DNA of 64,000 nt from Mesorhizobium carmichaelinearum (GCF_900199455.1 NZ_FZQR01000007.1:1-64000), one strand, 5' to 3'; shown: positions 27,165 through 36,298, counted from the first letter of the stretch. The notes: a model not told the origin generated them from the sequence alone. Made by a program: numbers and translations.

Positions 27165-28421
27165 ATGAAGATCATGGTGCTGGGCGGCGGCGTCATCGGG
27201 GTGACCACGGCCTATTATCTTGCCGAGGCTGGTCACGAGGTGACGGTGCTCGACCGCCAGAAAGGCCCGGCGCTGGAAACCAGCTTCGCCAATGCCGGCG
27301 AGATTTCACCCGGCTATGCATCGCCCTGGGCCGGGCCGGGCATTCCGCTGAAGGCGATCAAATGGCTGTTGATGAAGCATGGCCCGCTGGTGGTACGACC
27401 GGCTTTCGACCCGCATATGTGGACCTGGCTGGTCAAGATGCTGCGTAACTGCACGGCCGAGCGCTATGCCATCAACAAGTCGCGCATGGTGCCGCTCGCC
27501 GAATACAGCCGCGACACACTGAAGGCGCTGCGCGAAGCAACCGGCATCACTTATGACGAGCGCACCCAGGGCACGCTGCAGCTGTTCCGCACGCAAAAGC
27601 AGCTCGACGGCACCGGCGGCGATGTCGAGGTGCTGAAGAAATATGGCGTGCCCTATGAGATCCTCGACCAGGACGGCTGCATCGCGGCGGAGCCGGCGCT
27701 GGCCGGCGTGCGCGAGAAGTTCGTCGGGGGGCTGCGGCTGCCGCATGACGAGACCGGCGACTGCAAGATGTTCACGGAGAAACTGGCCGAACTCTGCGTG
27801 GCGCGAGGCGTGACGTTCGAATACGACACGACGATCTGGCGCGTCATCCGCAGCCGCAACCGTATTGCCAATCTCAGCACCAGCAAGGGTTTCAAGGCTT
27901 CCGAAGCCTATGTGATGGCGCTGGGCAGCTACTCGGCCGGCTTCATGCGCCGGATGAAACGGTCGATCCCGGTCTATCCGGTCAAGGGCTATTCGATCAC
28001 CGTGCCGATCAAGGATGCCGCCCTGGCGCCGGTGTCGACCGTGATGGACGAAACCTACAAGGTGGCGATCACCCGGCTGGGCGACCGCATCCGCGTCGGC
28101 GGCACGGCCGAGATTTCCGGCTTCGACCTCAGGCTGCATGAATCGCGGCGCCGCACGCTCGAACACTCGGTCGGCGATCTCTTTGCGGGCGCCGGCGCCA
28201 TGCGCGAGGCGACCTTCTGGTGCGGGTTGCGGCCGATGACGCCGGACGGGCCGCCGCTGATCGGCCGCACCGAGCTTTCCAATCTCTTCCTCAACACCGG
28301 CCATGGCACGCTCGGCTGGACCATGGCCTGCGGTTCGGCCAAGGTGCTGGCCGACATCATGTCGAACAAGGTCCCCGACATCGATGCCCGTGCCCTGGCG
28401 CAGGAGCGCTACCTGAAATAG
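27165..28421 (+). CDS. dadA: D-amino-acid dehydrogenase (DadA type)
   Basis: 418 residues. N-terminal FAD dinucleotide-binding motif MKIMVLGGGVIGVTTAYYLAEAG, then ETSFANAGEISPGYASPWAGPG (DadA signature), VYPVKGYSITVPI, RVGGTAEISGFD and the C-terminal GLRPMTPDGPPLIGRT...NTGHGTLGWTMACGS. It oxidises D-alanine and other D-amino acids to keto acids, feeding the respiratory chain. With alr upstream it would form an L-Ala to pyruvate route. Confidence 0.93.
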   Translation: MKIMVLGGGVIGVTTAYYLAEAGHEVTVLDRQKGPALETSFANAGEISPGYASPWAGPGIPLKAIKWLLMKHGPLVVRPAFDPHMWTWLVKMLRNCTAERYAINKSRMVPLAEYSRDTLKALREATGITYDERTQGTLQLFRTQKQLDGTGGDVEVLKKYGVPYEILDQDGCIAAEPALAGVREKFVGGLRLPHDETGDCKMFTEKLAELCVARGVTFEYDTTIWRVIRSRNRIANLSTSKGFKASEAYVMALGSYSAGFMRRMKRSIPVYPVKGYSITVPIKDAALAPVSTVMDETYKVAITRLGDRIRVGGTAEISGFDLRLHESRRRTLEHSVGDLFAGAGAMREATFWCGLRPMTPDGPPLIGRTELSNLFLNTGHGTLGWTMACGSAKVLADIMSNKVPDIDARALAQERYLK

Positions 28422-28444
28422 GCGCGGGGCGTCCTCTTGGGTGG

Positions 28445-28492
28445 ATGCAATTCCGGACGGAAAACCGCTTCACACTTTTCCTGGCATTGCAT
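28445..28492. repeat. Rhizobial RIME-like palindromic repeat
   Basis: ATGCAATTCCGGACGGAAAA and its imperfect complement ending CTGGCATTGCAT form a dyad around CCGCTTCACAC. It lies between convergent dadA and the phospholipase D gene. Confidence 0.6.
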
Positions 28493-30645
28493 CAGAACGC
28501 CTGCCTGACCCAGGCCTCGTCGAACAGCAGCCGGTAGGCCCACGGGATCGTCACCTTGGTGGCGACCGGGTTCGAGTGGGCGAGATAGTCGTCATAGATC
28601 GGCTTCATCCTGACGTAGAAGGCGGGATCGAGCACCGTCATGCCGTTCTCTGAATCGTGGAAGAAGCTGCGGTTGTTGAGGTTGACCGAGGAGATGGCGA
28701 CCAGCCTATCGTCGATCATCATGATCTTGGAATGCAGCACCACGTCAGGCGCCTTGAACTCGCGGATGTTGATGCGGTCGCCATATTTCTCGACGAACAG
28801 CTTGTTGAGCGCGGTGAGGAACTTGCCGCCAATATCGCCCTTGAGATCGATGCGGCCGACAATGTCGATCCTGACGCCACGGGCAAGCGCCCGGTCAAAG
28901 GCCTGGGCGAGGCTCGGCGTCAAATTGAGGTAGGGGTTGACGATCTGGATATGGTGCCGGGCGGCATCGACCAGTTCGACGAAATAGGCCTCCAGCGCAT
29001 GGTCGTCCTCATAGGGCACCGAGATGAAATGCCGGGCATTGCCCCGGGGGCGGCCATCTCCGCGGACCGGGATGGAGAAGGGGCGCGCCAGATTGGTGTC
29101 GGCGTCGCGCAACCATATTGTCGACAGATGCGCGGCGAGCGTCTCGACCGTCGCCTTGTCGGCGAACTCGATGTCGAAGTCGCTCCAGTTCGAATAGTAG
29201 TTCAGCGAAAGCCCGTCGGTCTTGCCGTATTGCTGTAGGTCCGGATAGCGCGACAGGTCGATCGGCTGATGGAACAGGAAGCCGTCATGGATGTTGCGTC
29301 CGCCGATGATGACGCGCGAGCGCGCAGGGTCCTCAGCCAGCGTCGCCAGCATCTTGATATGATGGGTCTTATGCAATTGTGAAATCTGCTCGTCGATCGG
29401 CGCGCCATGATCGGCGCGCCAGCGGTATTCCTGCAATTCGACATTGGGGAATTCGGCCGCCAGCCGGTGCAGCATGGCGTCGTCCTTTTCGCGCTCCAGC
29501 ACGTCGGTGACCAGGATGCGCACCTTGGTGCCAAGGGCGGCATGATGGCGGATCAGCCGCTCCATGATGCAGCCGGAAAAGTCGGCCTTGAATTCGAGCG
29601 AGGACAGATAGATCAGCTTCAGCCTTGGCGCCCTGGAGAAATCGAGCGGCAGCTCCGGGTCGCCTCTGTCTATTGCCGCATCGGACAGGGGCGCGCCCAT
29701 CAGCGCCTCGACCTTGGCGTTGAAGCCGTCGCGCGACTTGCGCAGCAGCTTGGGCTCGCCGATCGGCAGGGCGCAGGTCTGCGACAGCCAGCGGCTGGCA
29801 TAGAAGGCGCGCTCAAGCGCGTCGAGCCCGGCGTCGTTGGGAACCGGGCAGTGCTGGTAGCGGCTGTCGAAGCTGGCGAGTGCCGGATCGGCGGTCTCTT
29901 CGCGCTGGATGGTGAGCGGCGCGCCGGCCGGCGCAAGGCTGGAGCGGATCCTTGCCGTGCAGCGGTTCAGCCTGTCGCTCGGAAACAGGCTGACCGTGTC
30001 GTCTTCGCCCGACAGGCGAAAGCGGAACGCCGCGCCGGCAGCGATGGTGCGCGAGGCGCCGGCGGAGCGGATCGCCAATGCGCCGTCGCAGGTGGCCTCG
30101 ATGTCGGCAGGCTGCTCGCCCGCTTGGCGCATGACGATCTCGGTGCTGCGTGCCTGCAGGCCGGAGAAATCGAAAGTCTTGGGGGCCGACGGCCGCGCTG
30201 CCGCGTCGATATAGAGCGTCTGCCGCGACACGCGCCAGCGGCCGTCGAAATGGCCCTCGCCGCTGCCGCCATTGGCCGGCGGCAGATGTGCCCTGGCGAC
30301 CGGTCCTGCCAGTTGCTGCAGCGTCGAATAGGTCGCCTGGAAGTCACTGTTCTGCACGTCGCGGCGGTTGCGCCCGAATGGGCCGGTGCCGTTGGCGCGA
30401 TCCATGGCGCCGAGTTGGTTGTGGGCGAGCAGCGCCAGGAATCGTCTTTCGTAGTCGCTGGCGCCGGCATCGCCGAAAAACTGCGACGCCGCGACCTGCG
30501 GCCCGGGGGTGCTGGCTGACAGAGAAGGCCGCGCGCAGGCTTCCTGTCCCGGCAGGAGGTCGCAGGTATTGCGGCCTATGCCGGTACAACCGGCAAGGGC
30601 GGCCAGCCCGATAAGGGCAAGGATGACGGATGCGTGGCGATTCAC
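28492..30645 (-). CDS. Phospholipase D-family lipoprotein (two HKD motifs)
   Basis: 717 residues starting at GTG 30645, which overlaps the stop of the upstream phospholipase A2-like gene (GTGA). A lipobox signal (ALIGLAALAGC) predicts an outer-membrane or periplasmic lipoprotein. The first HKD-type motif, HHIKMLATL...IIGGRNIHDG, is near residue 425. The second, HSKIMMIDD...SSVNLNNRSF, is near residue 637. The two-motif layout matches cardiolipin synthase/PLD enzymes, which share one phosphatidyl-His mechanism. The N-terminal ~280 residues have no recognised domain. It could hydrolyse or transfer phosphatidyl groups; substrate unknown. Confidence 0.85.
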   Translation of the reverse strand: MNRHASVILALIGLAALAGCTGIGRNTCDLLPGQEACARPSLSASTPGPQVAASQFFGDAGASDYERRFLALLAHNQLGAMDRANGTGPFGRNRRDVQNSDFQATYSTLQQLAGPVARAHLPPANGGSGEGHFDGRWRVSRQTLYIDAAARPSAPKTFDFSGLQARSTEIVMRQAGEQPADIEATCDGALAIRSAGASRTIAAGAAFRFRLSGEDDTVSLFPSDRLNRCTARIRSSLAPAGAPLTIQREETADPALASFDSRYQHCPVPNDAGLDALERAFYASRWLSQTCALPIGEPKLLRKSRDGFNAKVEALMGAPLSDAAIDRGDPELPLDFSRAPRLKLIYLSSLEFKADFSGCIMERLIRHHAALGTKVRILVTDVLEREKDDAMLHRLAAEFPNVELQEYRWRADHGAPIDEQISQLHKTHHIKMLATLAEDPARSRVIIGGRNIHDGFLFHQPIDLSRYPDLQQYGKTDGLSLNYYSNWSDFDIEFADKATVETLAAHLSTIWLRDADTNLARPFSIPVRGDGRPRGNARHFISVPYEDDHALEAYFVELVDAARHHIQIVNPYLNLTPSLAQAFDRALARGVRIDIVGRIDLKGDIGGKFLTALNKLFVEKYGDRINIREFKAPDVVLHSKIMMIDDRLVAISSVNLNNRSFFHDSENGMTVLDPAFYVRMKPIYDDYLAHSNPVATKVTIPWAYRLLFDEAWVRQAF

Positions 30646-31085
30646 CCGGTGGCTCCGGCCTTCATCGCGCTCAATTGTGCCGGGTCGCGCGGCGGCATGA
30701 AGCCCTGTGGAAACACTTTGCAGACGGGGATGGCGAACGTAGCAATCAGCAATTCCGCCTCGCCGCGCATCTTGCGTGGCGCCGTCTTGTCGTCACGGAT
30801 TGTCCTGGCGGAGGCGACAAGCGCGCTGTCGCAGTCGCAATGATTGTGGCGGGCGATGTAGCAGGCGTCGTGGACCTGGCACACCGCGTCGAGGCGATCC
30901 ACCGGCCGGGCCGACAGATCGCCGGTGCGGGTGCCGGGGCCGCAGTAATTGCCGATGACGAAGGGCGAGGGGCGCGCCATGGCGTAACGGATCGGCTTGG
31001 GCAATTCGGCTTCCGGCACTTTTGTCCATGGGTTGGCGCAGGCCGAGACGAAAACCAGCGGCAGGATGGCAAGAACGGCTCGCAT
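30642..31085 (-). CDS. Phospholipase A2-like lipoprotein
   Basis: 147 residues with a lipobox signal (VSAC, acylated Cys16). Residues 47-76 show the PLA2 hallmarks: a calcium-loop-like YCGPG at 47-51, then a catalytic His-Asp pair in VCQVHDACY (His72, Asp73), and a CDCD at 83-86 that could supply the second Asp and disulfide partners. This is the compact PLA2 active site seen in secreted bacterial enzymes. It is predicted to release fatty acid from the sn-2 position of phospholipids in the envelope. It is translationally coupled to the phospholipase D gene. Confidence 0.78.
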   Translation of the reverse strand: MRAVLAILPLVFVSACANPWTKVPEAELPKPIRYAMARPSPFVIGNYCGPGTRTGDLSARPVDRLDAVCQVHDACYIARHNHCDCDSALVASARTIRDDKTAPRKMRGEAELLIATFAIPVCKVFPQGFMPPRDPAQLSAMKAGATG

Positions 31086-31209
31086 TTAGGTCCGCACCAG
31101 TTCTGCAAAAAAATGTCCCACCCGCCGCAGCCAGCCCCTACCTGATCGGCGACATCGCGCTTGCTGCCACCCTCGCTGATTTTGTGGCGAGGAAAAGGCG
31201 GCGCGATCA

Positions 31210-31225
31210 TAGCATGCATATGCTA
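31210..31225. promoter_or_regulatory. Palindrome between the phospholipase operon and the next gene
   Basis: TAGCAT-GCAT-ATGCTA, a 6-bp inverted repeat in the 211-bp divergent region. It could be an operator for either side; no regulator is assigned. Confidence 0.3.
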
Positions 31226-31296
31226 CCATCTGCCTCGATATGCGTCGGCCCGCAAGAGCTGCCCGATGTAGGTTTTAGGCGAGGTGGGCGGCGGCG

Positions 31297-31860
31297 ATGC
31301 ATACTCTACTTCCGGCAATAGTCGGCGGAATTCTGCTCAATGTCCAACTGGTTCCTGACAAGACCGTACATGACGCCGACAACGGTTTTTCGCTGACTTT
31401 TCCGGGGAACTTTCCCATTGAGCGGCCTACCGGAGGGACAACGCAGCTGCAAATAGGAGGCGATGGGCTGATCTGCCAGGTATCAACCTCCCGCTACAAC
31501 GCATCCGCACCTATAAAGTTCTCCGACCCGAAAAAGTTCATCGAGAAGGGCTGGTCGAATGACGACTGGCGGGATGTGATTGGTGCGGCCTACAGCACCG
31601 CCGATTTCAGCAATCAAGGACTGCAACAGTTCCCGTCCGGCTATGCTGTCCGCTTGACCGACATAGATTTTACACTTGGCGACAAGAAGCTCGGCCTGCA
31701 CGGTCATTCCAGGATCGCGTTATCCATACGCGGCTCACGCTTTGGCTATGTCAACTGCACGCTGATGGGCAAAAGCGCCGAGGATGTGCTGTCGAGGTGG
31801 ATATGGATAGTCGGCCCCATCGAGAAAATTGTGCGTTCGTTCGTTCTCGACCCAGCCTGA
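31297..31860 (+). CDS. Hypothetical protein
   Basis: 187 residues. The N-terminus (MHTLLPAIVGGILLNVQL) is hydrophobic and could be a signal or anchor, giving an exported protein. The body is beta-rich, starting DNGFSLTFPGNFPIERPTGG, which recalls small periplasmic lipoprotein-like domains, but I recognise no family. It is divergent from the phospholipase operon and converges with a LysR gene. Confidence 0.55.
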   Translation: MHTLLPAIVGGILLNVQLVPDKTVHDADNGFSLTFPGNFPIERPTGGTTQLQIGGDGLICQVSTSRYNASAPIKFSDPKKFIEKGWSNDDWRDVIGAAYSTADFSNQGLQQFPSGYAVRLTDIDFTLGDKKLGLHGHSRIALSIRGSRFGYVNCTLMGKSAEDVLSRWIWIVGPIEKIVRSFVLDPA

Positions 31861-31862
31861 AT

Positions 31863-32744
31863 TTATAAGAACAGGCTCCGCTCCCGCTCCACCGCCTTGG
31901 TGATGAAGCCGGCGACGATCTGGACCCGGCGCAGCGGTCTGACCGATTCGTGATAGACCAGCCAGTAGGCGCGGCGGATGGGGGCGACCACATCGACGGC
32001 CACCAGTTCCGGCATCGAACGGGCGACGAAAGTGTGCAGGATGCCGATGCCGGCCCCCGAGCGCACCGCTTCGGCCTGGCCGAGCGCCGAGGAGATGGCG
32101 AAGCTGGTGCGCCAGTCCGCGCTGAATTCAGAGGCATAGTCGAGCGAGGGGCTGACGATGAGGTCGGGCACATAGCCGATGAGGGTGTGCTGGCCGAGTT
32201 CGGCCGCCGCTTTGGGCAAGCCATGCGCCTCGGCGTAGGCACGCGACGCGAACAGGCCGAGCGAATAGTCGACCAGCTTTCCCGCCACCAGCCGGCCCTC
32301 GGACGGCCGCTCGACGGTGATGGCGATGTCGGCCTCGCGCCGCGACAGCGAGAAGGAGCGCGGCACCGGCACGAGCTGGATGGTCAACTCGCGATGCAGC
32401 GCGGTCAGTTCGCCGAGGCGCCTGGCCAGGAAGGCGACGCCGAAGCCGTCGGGGGCGCCGATGCGCACGGTGCCGGAAATATCGTCGCCTTCGCCTGATA
32501 TGGTCGAGCGCGCGGCGATCATGTCGCCCTCCATTCGCTCGGCAATGTCGAGGAAGCGTTCGCCGGCCGGCGTCAACTCGCTGCCGGTGGTCAGCCGGCG
32601 AAAGAGTTTCGTGCGCAGCGCGTCCTCGAGTGCTGCGATGCGGCGCGAGACGGTGGCATGGTTGAGCTCCAGCCGCCTGGCGGCGCCGAGGATCTGGCCT
32701 GCGCGCGCCACGGCGAGGAAGATGCGGACGTCATCCCAGTTCAT
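31863..32744 (-). CDS. LysR-family transcriptional regulator
   Basis: 293 residues. The winged HTH is at the N-terminus (MNWDDVRIFLAVARAGQILGAARRLELNHATVSRRIAALED), followed by a periplasmic-binding-like effector domain (~90-290). It is divergent from mmsA with a 160-bp gap, so regulation of mmsA is likely but unproven. Its stop is 3 bp from the end of the convergent hypothetical gene. Confidence 0.9.
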   Translation of the reverse strand: MNWDDVRIFLAVARAGQILGAARRLELNHATVSRRIAALEDALRTKLFRRLTTGSELTPAGERFLDIAERMEGDMIAARSTISGEGDDISGTVRIGAPDGFGVAFLARRLGELTALHRELTIQLVPVPRSFSLSRREADIAITVERPSEGRLVAGKLVDYSLGLFASRAYAEAHGLPKAAAELGQHTLIGYVPDLIVSPSLDYASEFSADWRTSFAISSALGQAEAVRSGAGIGILHTFVARSMPELVAVDVVAPIRRAYWLVYHESVRPLRRVQIVAGFITKAVERERSLFL

Positions 32745-32904
32745 GGGGATCCCCAGGAGATATCTTGTTATCAGCCATTTGCGAGAATTGATGCTCGCCC
32801 GTCAACCGTTATCTATTTTCTGCACAACGGTTGCGTTCTCCCTCGCGTTGCCTTCGCCACCACAAAGGCGGAGAATGCAGCATCACAAACAAGGGAGAGA
32901 CATC

Positions 32905-34401
32905 ATGATCGAATACGGTCATTTCATCGGCGGCAAGCGTGTCGCCGGCACCAGCGGCCGCAAGCAGGACGTCATGCAGCCGATGGACGGCTCCGTGCGC
33001 GGCACGGTGGCGCTGGCCTCGCAGGCGGAACTGCGCGCAGCCGTCGAGAACGCCAAGGCGGCGCAGCCGAAATGGGCCGCCACCAACCCGCAGCGCCGCG
33101 TGCGCGTGCTGATGAAATTCCTCGAACTGGTCGCCCGCGACTATGACGAACTGGCCGACATACTGGCGCGCGAGCACGGCAAGACGATCGCCGATGCCAA
33201 GGGCGACATTCAGCGCGGCCTCGAAGTGGTCGAGGTCTGCATCGGCGCGCCGCATATGATGAAGGGCGAGTTCACCGATGGTGCCGGTCCCGGCATCGAC
33301 GTCTATTCGATGCGCCAGCCGCTCGGTGTCGTTGCCGGCATTACGCCGTTCAACTTCCCGGCAATGATCCCGCTGTGGAAGATCGCGCCGGCAATCGCCT
33401 GTGGCAATGCCTTCATCCTGAAGCCGTCGGAGCGTGACCCGGGCGTGCCGATCCGCATCGCCGAACTGTTCCTCGAGGCCGGCCTGCCGGCAGGCATCCT
33501 CAACGTCGTCAATGGCGACAAGGAAGTCGTCGACGCCATCCTCGACGATCCCGACATCAAGGCCGTCGGCTTTGTCGGCTCGACGCCGATCGCCCACTAC
33601 ATCTATTCGCGCGGCACCGCCGCCGGCAAGCGCGTGCAGTGCTTCGGCGGCGCCAAGAACCACATGATCATCATGCCCGATGCCGACATGGACCAGACCG
33701 TCGACGCGCTGATCGGCGCCGGCTACGGCTCGGCCGGCGAGCGCTGCATGGCGATCTCGGTGGCTGTCCCGGTCGGCAACGACACCGCCAACCGGCTGAT
33801 GGAAAAGCTGGTGCCGCGCGTCGAGAGCCTCAAGGTCGGCCCGTCGACGGATTCGGGCGCCGATTTCGGCCCGCTGGTGACGGCGCAGGCGCTGGAGCGC
33901 GTGAAGGGCTATGTCGACACCGGCGTCAAGGAAGGCGCCACGCTCGTCGTCGACGGCCGCGGCTTCAAGATGCAGGGCTATGAGGACGGCTACTATATGG
34001 GCGGCTGCCTGTTCGACAATGTGACGGCAGACATGCGCATCTACAAGGAAGAGATCTTTGGGCCGGTGCTCTCGGTGGTGCGCGCACCGACCTATGAGAG
34101 CGCGATCAAGCTCGCCAACGACCACGAAATGGGCAATGGCGTCGCCATCTTCACCCGCGACGGCGATGCCGCGCGCGACTTTGCAAGCCGTGTCCAGGTC
34201 GGCATGGTCGGCGTCAATGTGCCGATCCCGGTGCCGATCGCCTACTACACCTTCGGCGGCTGGAAGGCGTCGTCCTTCGGCGACCTCAACCAGCACGGTC
34301 CGGACGCCTTCCGTTTCTACACCAAGACCAAGACGGTGACCTCGCGCTGGCCGTCCGGCATCAAGGACGGTGCGGAATTCGTCATCCCGACGATGAACTG
34401 A
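32905..34401 (+). CDS. mmsA: CoA-acylating methylmalonate-semialdehyde dehydrogenase
   Basis: 498 residues from ATG at 32905, with GGGAGAGA upstream. Signatures are the substrate-loop region PLGVVAGITPFNFPAMIPLWKIAPAIACGN, GFVGSTPIAHYIY, and the catalytic Cys at about residue 281 in AGERCMAISVAV, which distinguishes MmsA from other aldehyde dehydrogenases together with the C-terminal VPIPVPIAYYTFGGWK. It converts (methyl)malonate semialdehyde to propionyl- or acetyl-CoA in valine, inositol and beta-alanine catabolism. A terminator follows. Confidence 0.94.
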   Translation: MIEYGHFIGGKRVAGTSGRKQDVMQPMDGSVRGTVALASQAELRAAVENAKAAQPKWAATNPQRRVRVLMKFLELVARDYDELADILAREHGKTIADAKGDIQRGLEVVEVCIGAPHMMKGEFTDGAGPGIDVYSMRQPLGVVAGITPFNFPAMIPLWKIAPAIACGNAFILKPSERDPGVPIRIAELFLEAGLPAGILNVVNGDKEVVDAILDDPDIKAVGFVGSTPIAHYIYSRGTAAGKRVQCFGGAKNHMIIMPDADMDQTVDALIGAGYGSAGERCMAISVAVPVGNDTANRLMEKLVPRVESLKVGPSTDSGADFGPLVTAQALERVKGYVDTGVKEGATLVVDGRGFKMQGYEDGYYMGGCLFDNVTADMRIYKEEIFGPVLSVVRAPTYESAIKLANDHEMGNGVAIFTRDGDAARDFASRVQVGMVGVNVPIPVPIAYYTFGGWKASSFGDLNQHGPDAFRFYTKTKTVTSRWPSGIKDGAEFVIPTMN

Positions 34402-34428
34402 GATCTGGGGTTTATTTTCACAAAATCA

Positions 34429-34460
34429 GGGCGCAGCTTTTGTTGCGCCCTTTTCTTTTG
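34429..34460 (+). terminator. Terminator of mmsA
   Basis: GGGCGCA (34429-34435) pairs with TGCGCCC (34445-34451), followed by TTTTCTTTT. It also lies just past the stop of the convergent SDR gene. Confidence 0.8.
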
Positions 34461-34462
34461 CA

Positions 34463-35263
34463 TCACACCGTTGGAATCGTGCCACCATCGATGACGTATT
34501 CGGCGCCGTGGATCGATGCCGCTCGGTCCGAGACAAGAAATGCCACCAGTTCGGCAACCTCCTGCGGCCATGCCGGCCGGCCGATCGGGATGCCGCCCAG
34601 CGCATCCATGATGCCCTGGCGGGCGGTTGCCTCATCCGAACCCGAGTGGGATGCCAGTCGTTTCACCATGGCTTCCGAAGCGCTGGTGTGGATCCAGCCC
34701 GGCGCCACTGAGTTGACGCGGATGCCTTTCGGACCAAGCTCCCTCGACAGCGCCTTGCTGTAGGTTGAGAGGGCTGCCTTGGCCGCCGCGTAGGCGATGG
34801 TGGATTCGTGCAGCGGCAGGCGGCGCTGGATCGACGATATGTGGACGATCACGCCTGCGCCTTGCTCGATCATATGCGGGACAAGCAGGCGATCGAGCCG
34901 CACCGCCGCCAACAGATTCAGGCTGAGCTCGTCCTGCCAGAGCTGATCGGTCAGTCCGGCAAACCCGCCACCCGGGCTCTTCGAACCGCCGACGCTGTGC
35001 ACGATGATGTCGATGCCACCAAGCTGTTCCATGATGGCCGCGGCAACTGTCTCGGTACCCGCCAAAGTACTCACATCGGCCTGCACGAACAGCTTCGGCC
35101 GGCATGCTTCGGTCGCTGAGCGGGCGGTCGTGAGAACGATCGCGCCTGCCGCGGAAAGTCTTCGCACGAGGGCTTCGCCGGCACCCTTGGTGCCGCCGGT
35201 GACCAGAACGCGCTTGCCGGCGAATTCCCGGTCGTCGATCGCAAATTTCGGGATGACGGTCAT
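34463..35263 (-). CDS. SDR-family oxidoreductase
   Basis: 266 residues from the ATG at 35263, which overlaps the upstream gene's stop by 4 bp. A Rossmann motif sits at GKRVLVTGGTKGAGEALVRRL. Further motifs are HSVGGSKSPGGG and the catalytic YAAAKAALSTYSKALSREL (Tyr-x3-Lys), with RVNSVAPGWIHT and the C-terminal VAFLVSDRAASIHGAEYVIDGG. An NAD(P)H-dependent short-chain dehydrogenase, substrate unknown. The operon partner is an NTF2-like protein and the neighbouring regulator is an HxlR protein, a combination typical of small redox or detoxification operons. Confidence 0.92.
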   Translation of the reverse strand: MTVIPKFAIDDREFAGKRVLVTGGTKGAGEALVRRLSAAGAIVLTTARSATEACRPKLFVQADVSTLAGTETVAAAIMEQLGGIDIIVHSVGGSKSPGGGFAGLTDQLWQDELSLNLLAAVRLDRLLVPHMIEQGAGVIVHISSIQRRLPLHESTIAYAAAKAALSTYSKALSRELGPKGIRVNSVAPGWIHTSASEAMVKRLASHSGSDEATARQGIMDALGGIPIGRPAWPQEVAELVAFLVSDRAASIHGAEYVIDGGTIPTV

Positions 35264-35589
35264 GCGCCGATATCCAGTCGCGTGATCCGGTCGTCGGTCA
35301 ATGTGAAGACGTAGTGCAGCGTCGCAGGGCTGCCTGGGAAATTTCCCGACACGATGCCGGCGATCCGCCATGCATCGCCATTGGCGGTCGCCTCGGCGAC
35401 CTCGACGGTCACCCGATATTTACGTGTCGTCTCCTCCATCCAGCCGCGGATGGCGTCCGAACCCCGATGGGTTTTGCCTTCGTCCTTGACCGTGGCGTCC
35501 GACGCGAAAGGAATGAGCATGGCGTCGATGTCATGCCGGTTCTTGGCGGCAAAATAATCGGCCAGCGGCTGCGGAAGCTTTGCGGTCAT
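35260..35589 (-). CDS. NTF2/SnoaL-like domain protein
   Basis: 109 residues from ATG at 35589 (MTAKLPQPLADYFAAKNRHD). The pattern ADYFAAKNRHDIDAMLIPFASDATVKDEGKTHRGSDAIRGWME is the classic SnoaL/NTF2 cone-fold start. Such small proteins can be isomerases, cyclases or non-enzymatic. It is the first gene of the SDR operon, with the HxlR gene divergent. Confidence 0.8.
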   Translation of the reverse strand: MTAKLPQPLADYFAAKNRHDIDAMLIPFASDATVKDEGKTHRGSDAIRGWMEETTRKYRVTVEVAEATANGDAWRIAGIVSGNFPGSPATLHYVFTLTDDRITRLDIGA

Positions 35590-35656
35590 GATGGCATCTC
35601 CGGTTCCAGTTCCTGCCGTCGGCTTGCAGGCCTGCGGCACTTGTCCGGCCTCTAAA

Positions 35657-36070
35657 ATGCGATATGCTGCTGAAATGACAAGAACCGACGAAAAAGTAAG
35701 GTACTTACCTGAAAGTAAGGTTGGGCCCGAAAGTAAGCCGGAGGTGCTGACGCCGTTGTCGGCGGCAAGTGGCGTCGAGAATGTGCTGCGTATCCTCGAA
35801 GGCCGCTGGAAACTGGTGATCCTGTTTCACCTGTTCGGCGGCAAGGTGCTGCGCTTTTCCGACCTCGAACGGGCGATCCCGGCGATCTCGCAGAAAATGC
35901 TGATCCAGCAGTTGCGACAGATGGAGGCCGACGGCATCGTTCGCCGTATCGTGCACCACCAGGTGCCGCCGAAGGTCGAATACTGCTTGACCGACTGGGG
36001 CCAGGCACTGTGCCCCGCTCTCGATGCCTTGCTGAAATGGGCGGCCCTTCGCGAACCCGCGGAAGCTTGA
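35657..36070 (+). CDS. HxlR-family transcriptional regulator
   Basis: 137 residues from ATG at 35657; the start is uncertain. The HxlR winged helix covers the C-terminal ~100 residues (RILEGRWKLVILFHLFGGKVLRFSDLERAIPAISQKMLIQQLRQME, then the wing RIVHHQVPPKVEYCLTDWG). The single Cys in EYCLTDWG may be redox-sensitive, as in some HxlR proteins. The first ~30 residues are coded by DNA with operator-like repeats, so a GTG at 35744 is an alternative start. It is divergent from the SDR/NTF2 operon, its likely target. Confidence 0.88.
   Translation: MRYAAEMTRTDEKVRYLPESKVGPESKPEVLTPLSAASGVENVLRILEGRWKLVILFHLFGGKVLRFSDLERAIPAISQKMLIQQLRQMEADGIVRRIVHHQVPPKVEYCLTDWGQALCPALDALLKWAALREPAEA
35696..35735. 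promoter_or_regulatory. Candidate HxlR operator cluster
   Basis: A perfect inverted repeat GTAAG-GTA-CTTAC (35696-35708) is followed by two more GAAAGTAAG half-sites (35711-35719 and about 35729-35736). Repeats of this AGTAAGTAC kind are common near HxlR genes. The cluster lies about 105 bp upstream of the SDR operon start, inside the annotated start of the HxlR gene. Confidence 0.5.
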
Positions 36071-36298
36071 CGCGGGTCGTCGTCCTGCAACGCGCCGCGA
36101 GCTCCGAAATGGCGCTTGTTTTCGGATCGAGGCCTCACCATATCGATTCCAGGGAATGATAAAGTTCCCTGACGACAGACCGGAAACCAGAAGGAGTGAC
36201 GTGATGAAGACGTCGAACCCGGCCTGGAGCGTTTCGGTATATTGAGGCTGCCTATGTGCCTCCCTTTGCCGGAACGCCAAGGCGAAGGAGGTGCCCCC

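Noticed and set aside
32905..34401. The missing alpha-ketoglutarate semialdehyde dehydrogenase of the hydroxyproline pathway
   Set aside because: The sequence has MmsA-specific motifs and lies in a separate transcription unit with its own LysR gene.
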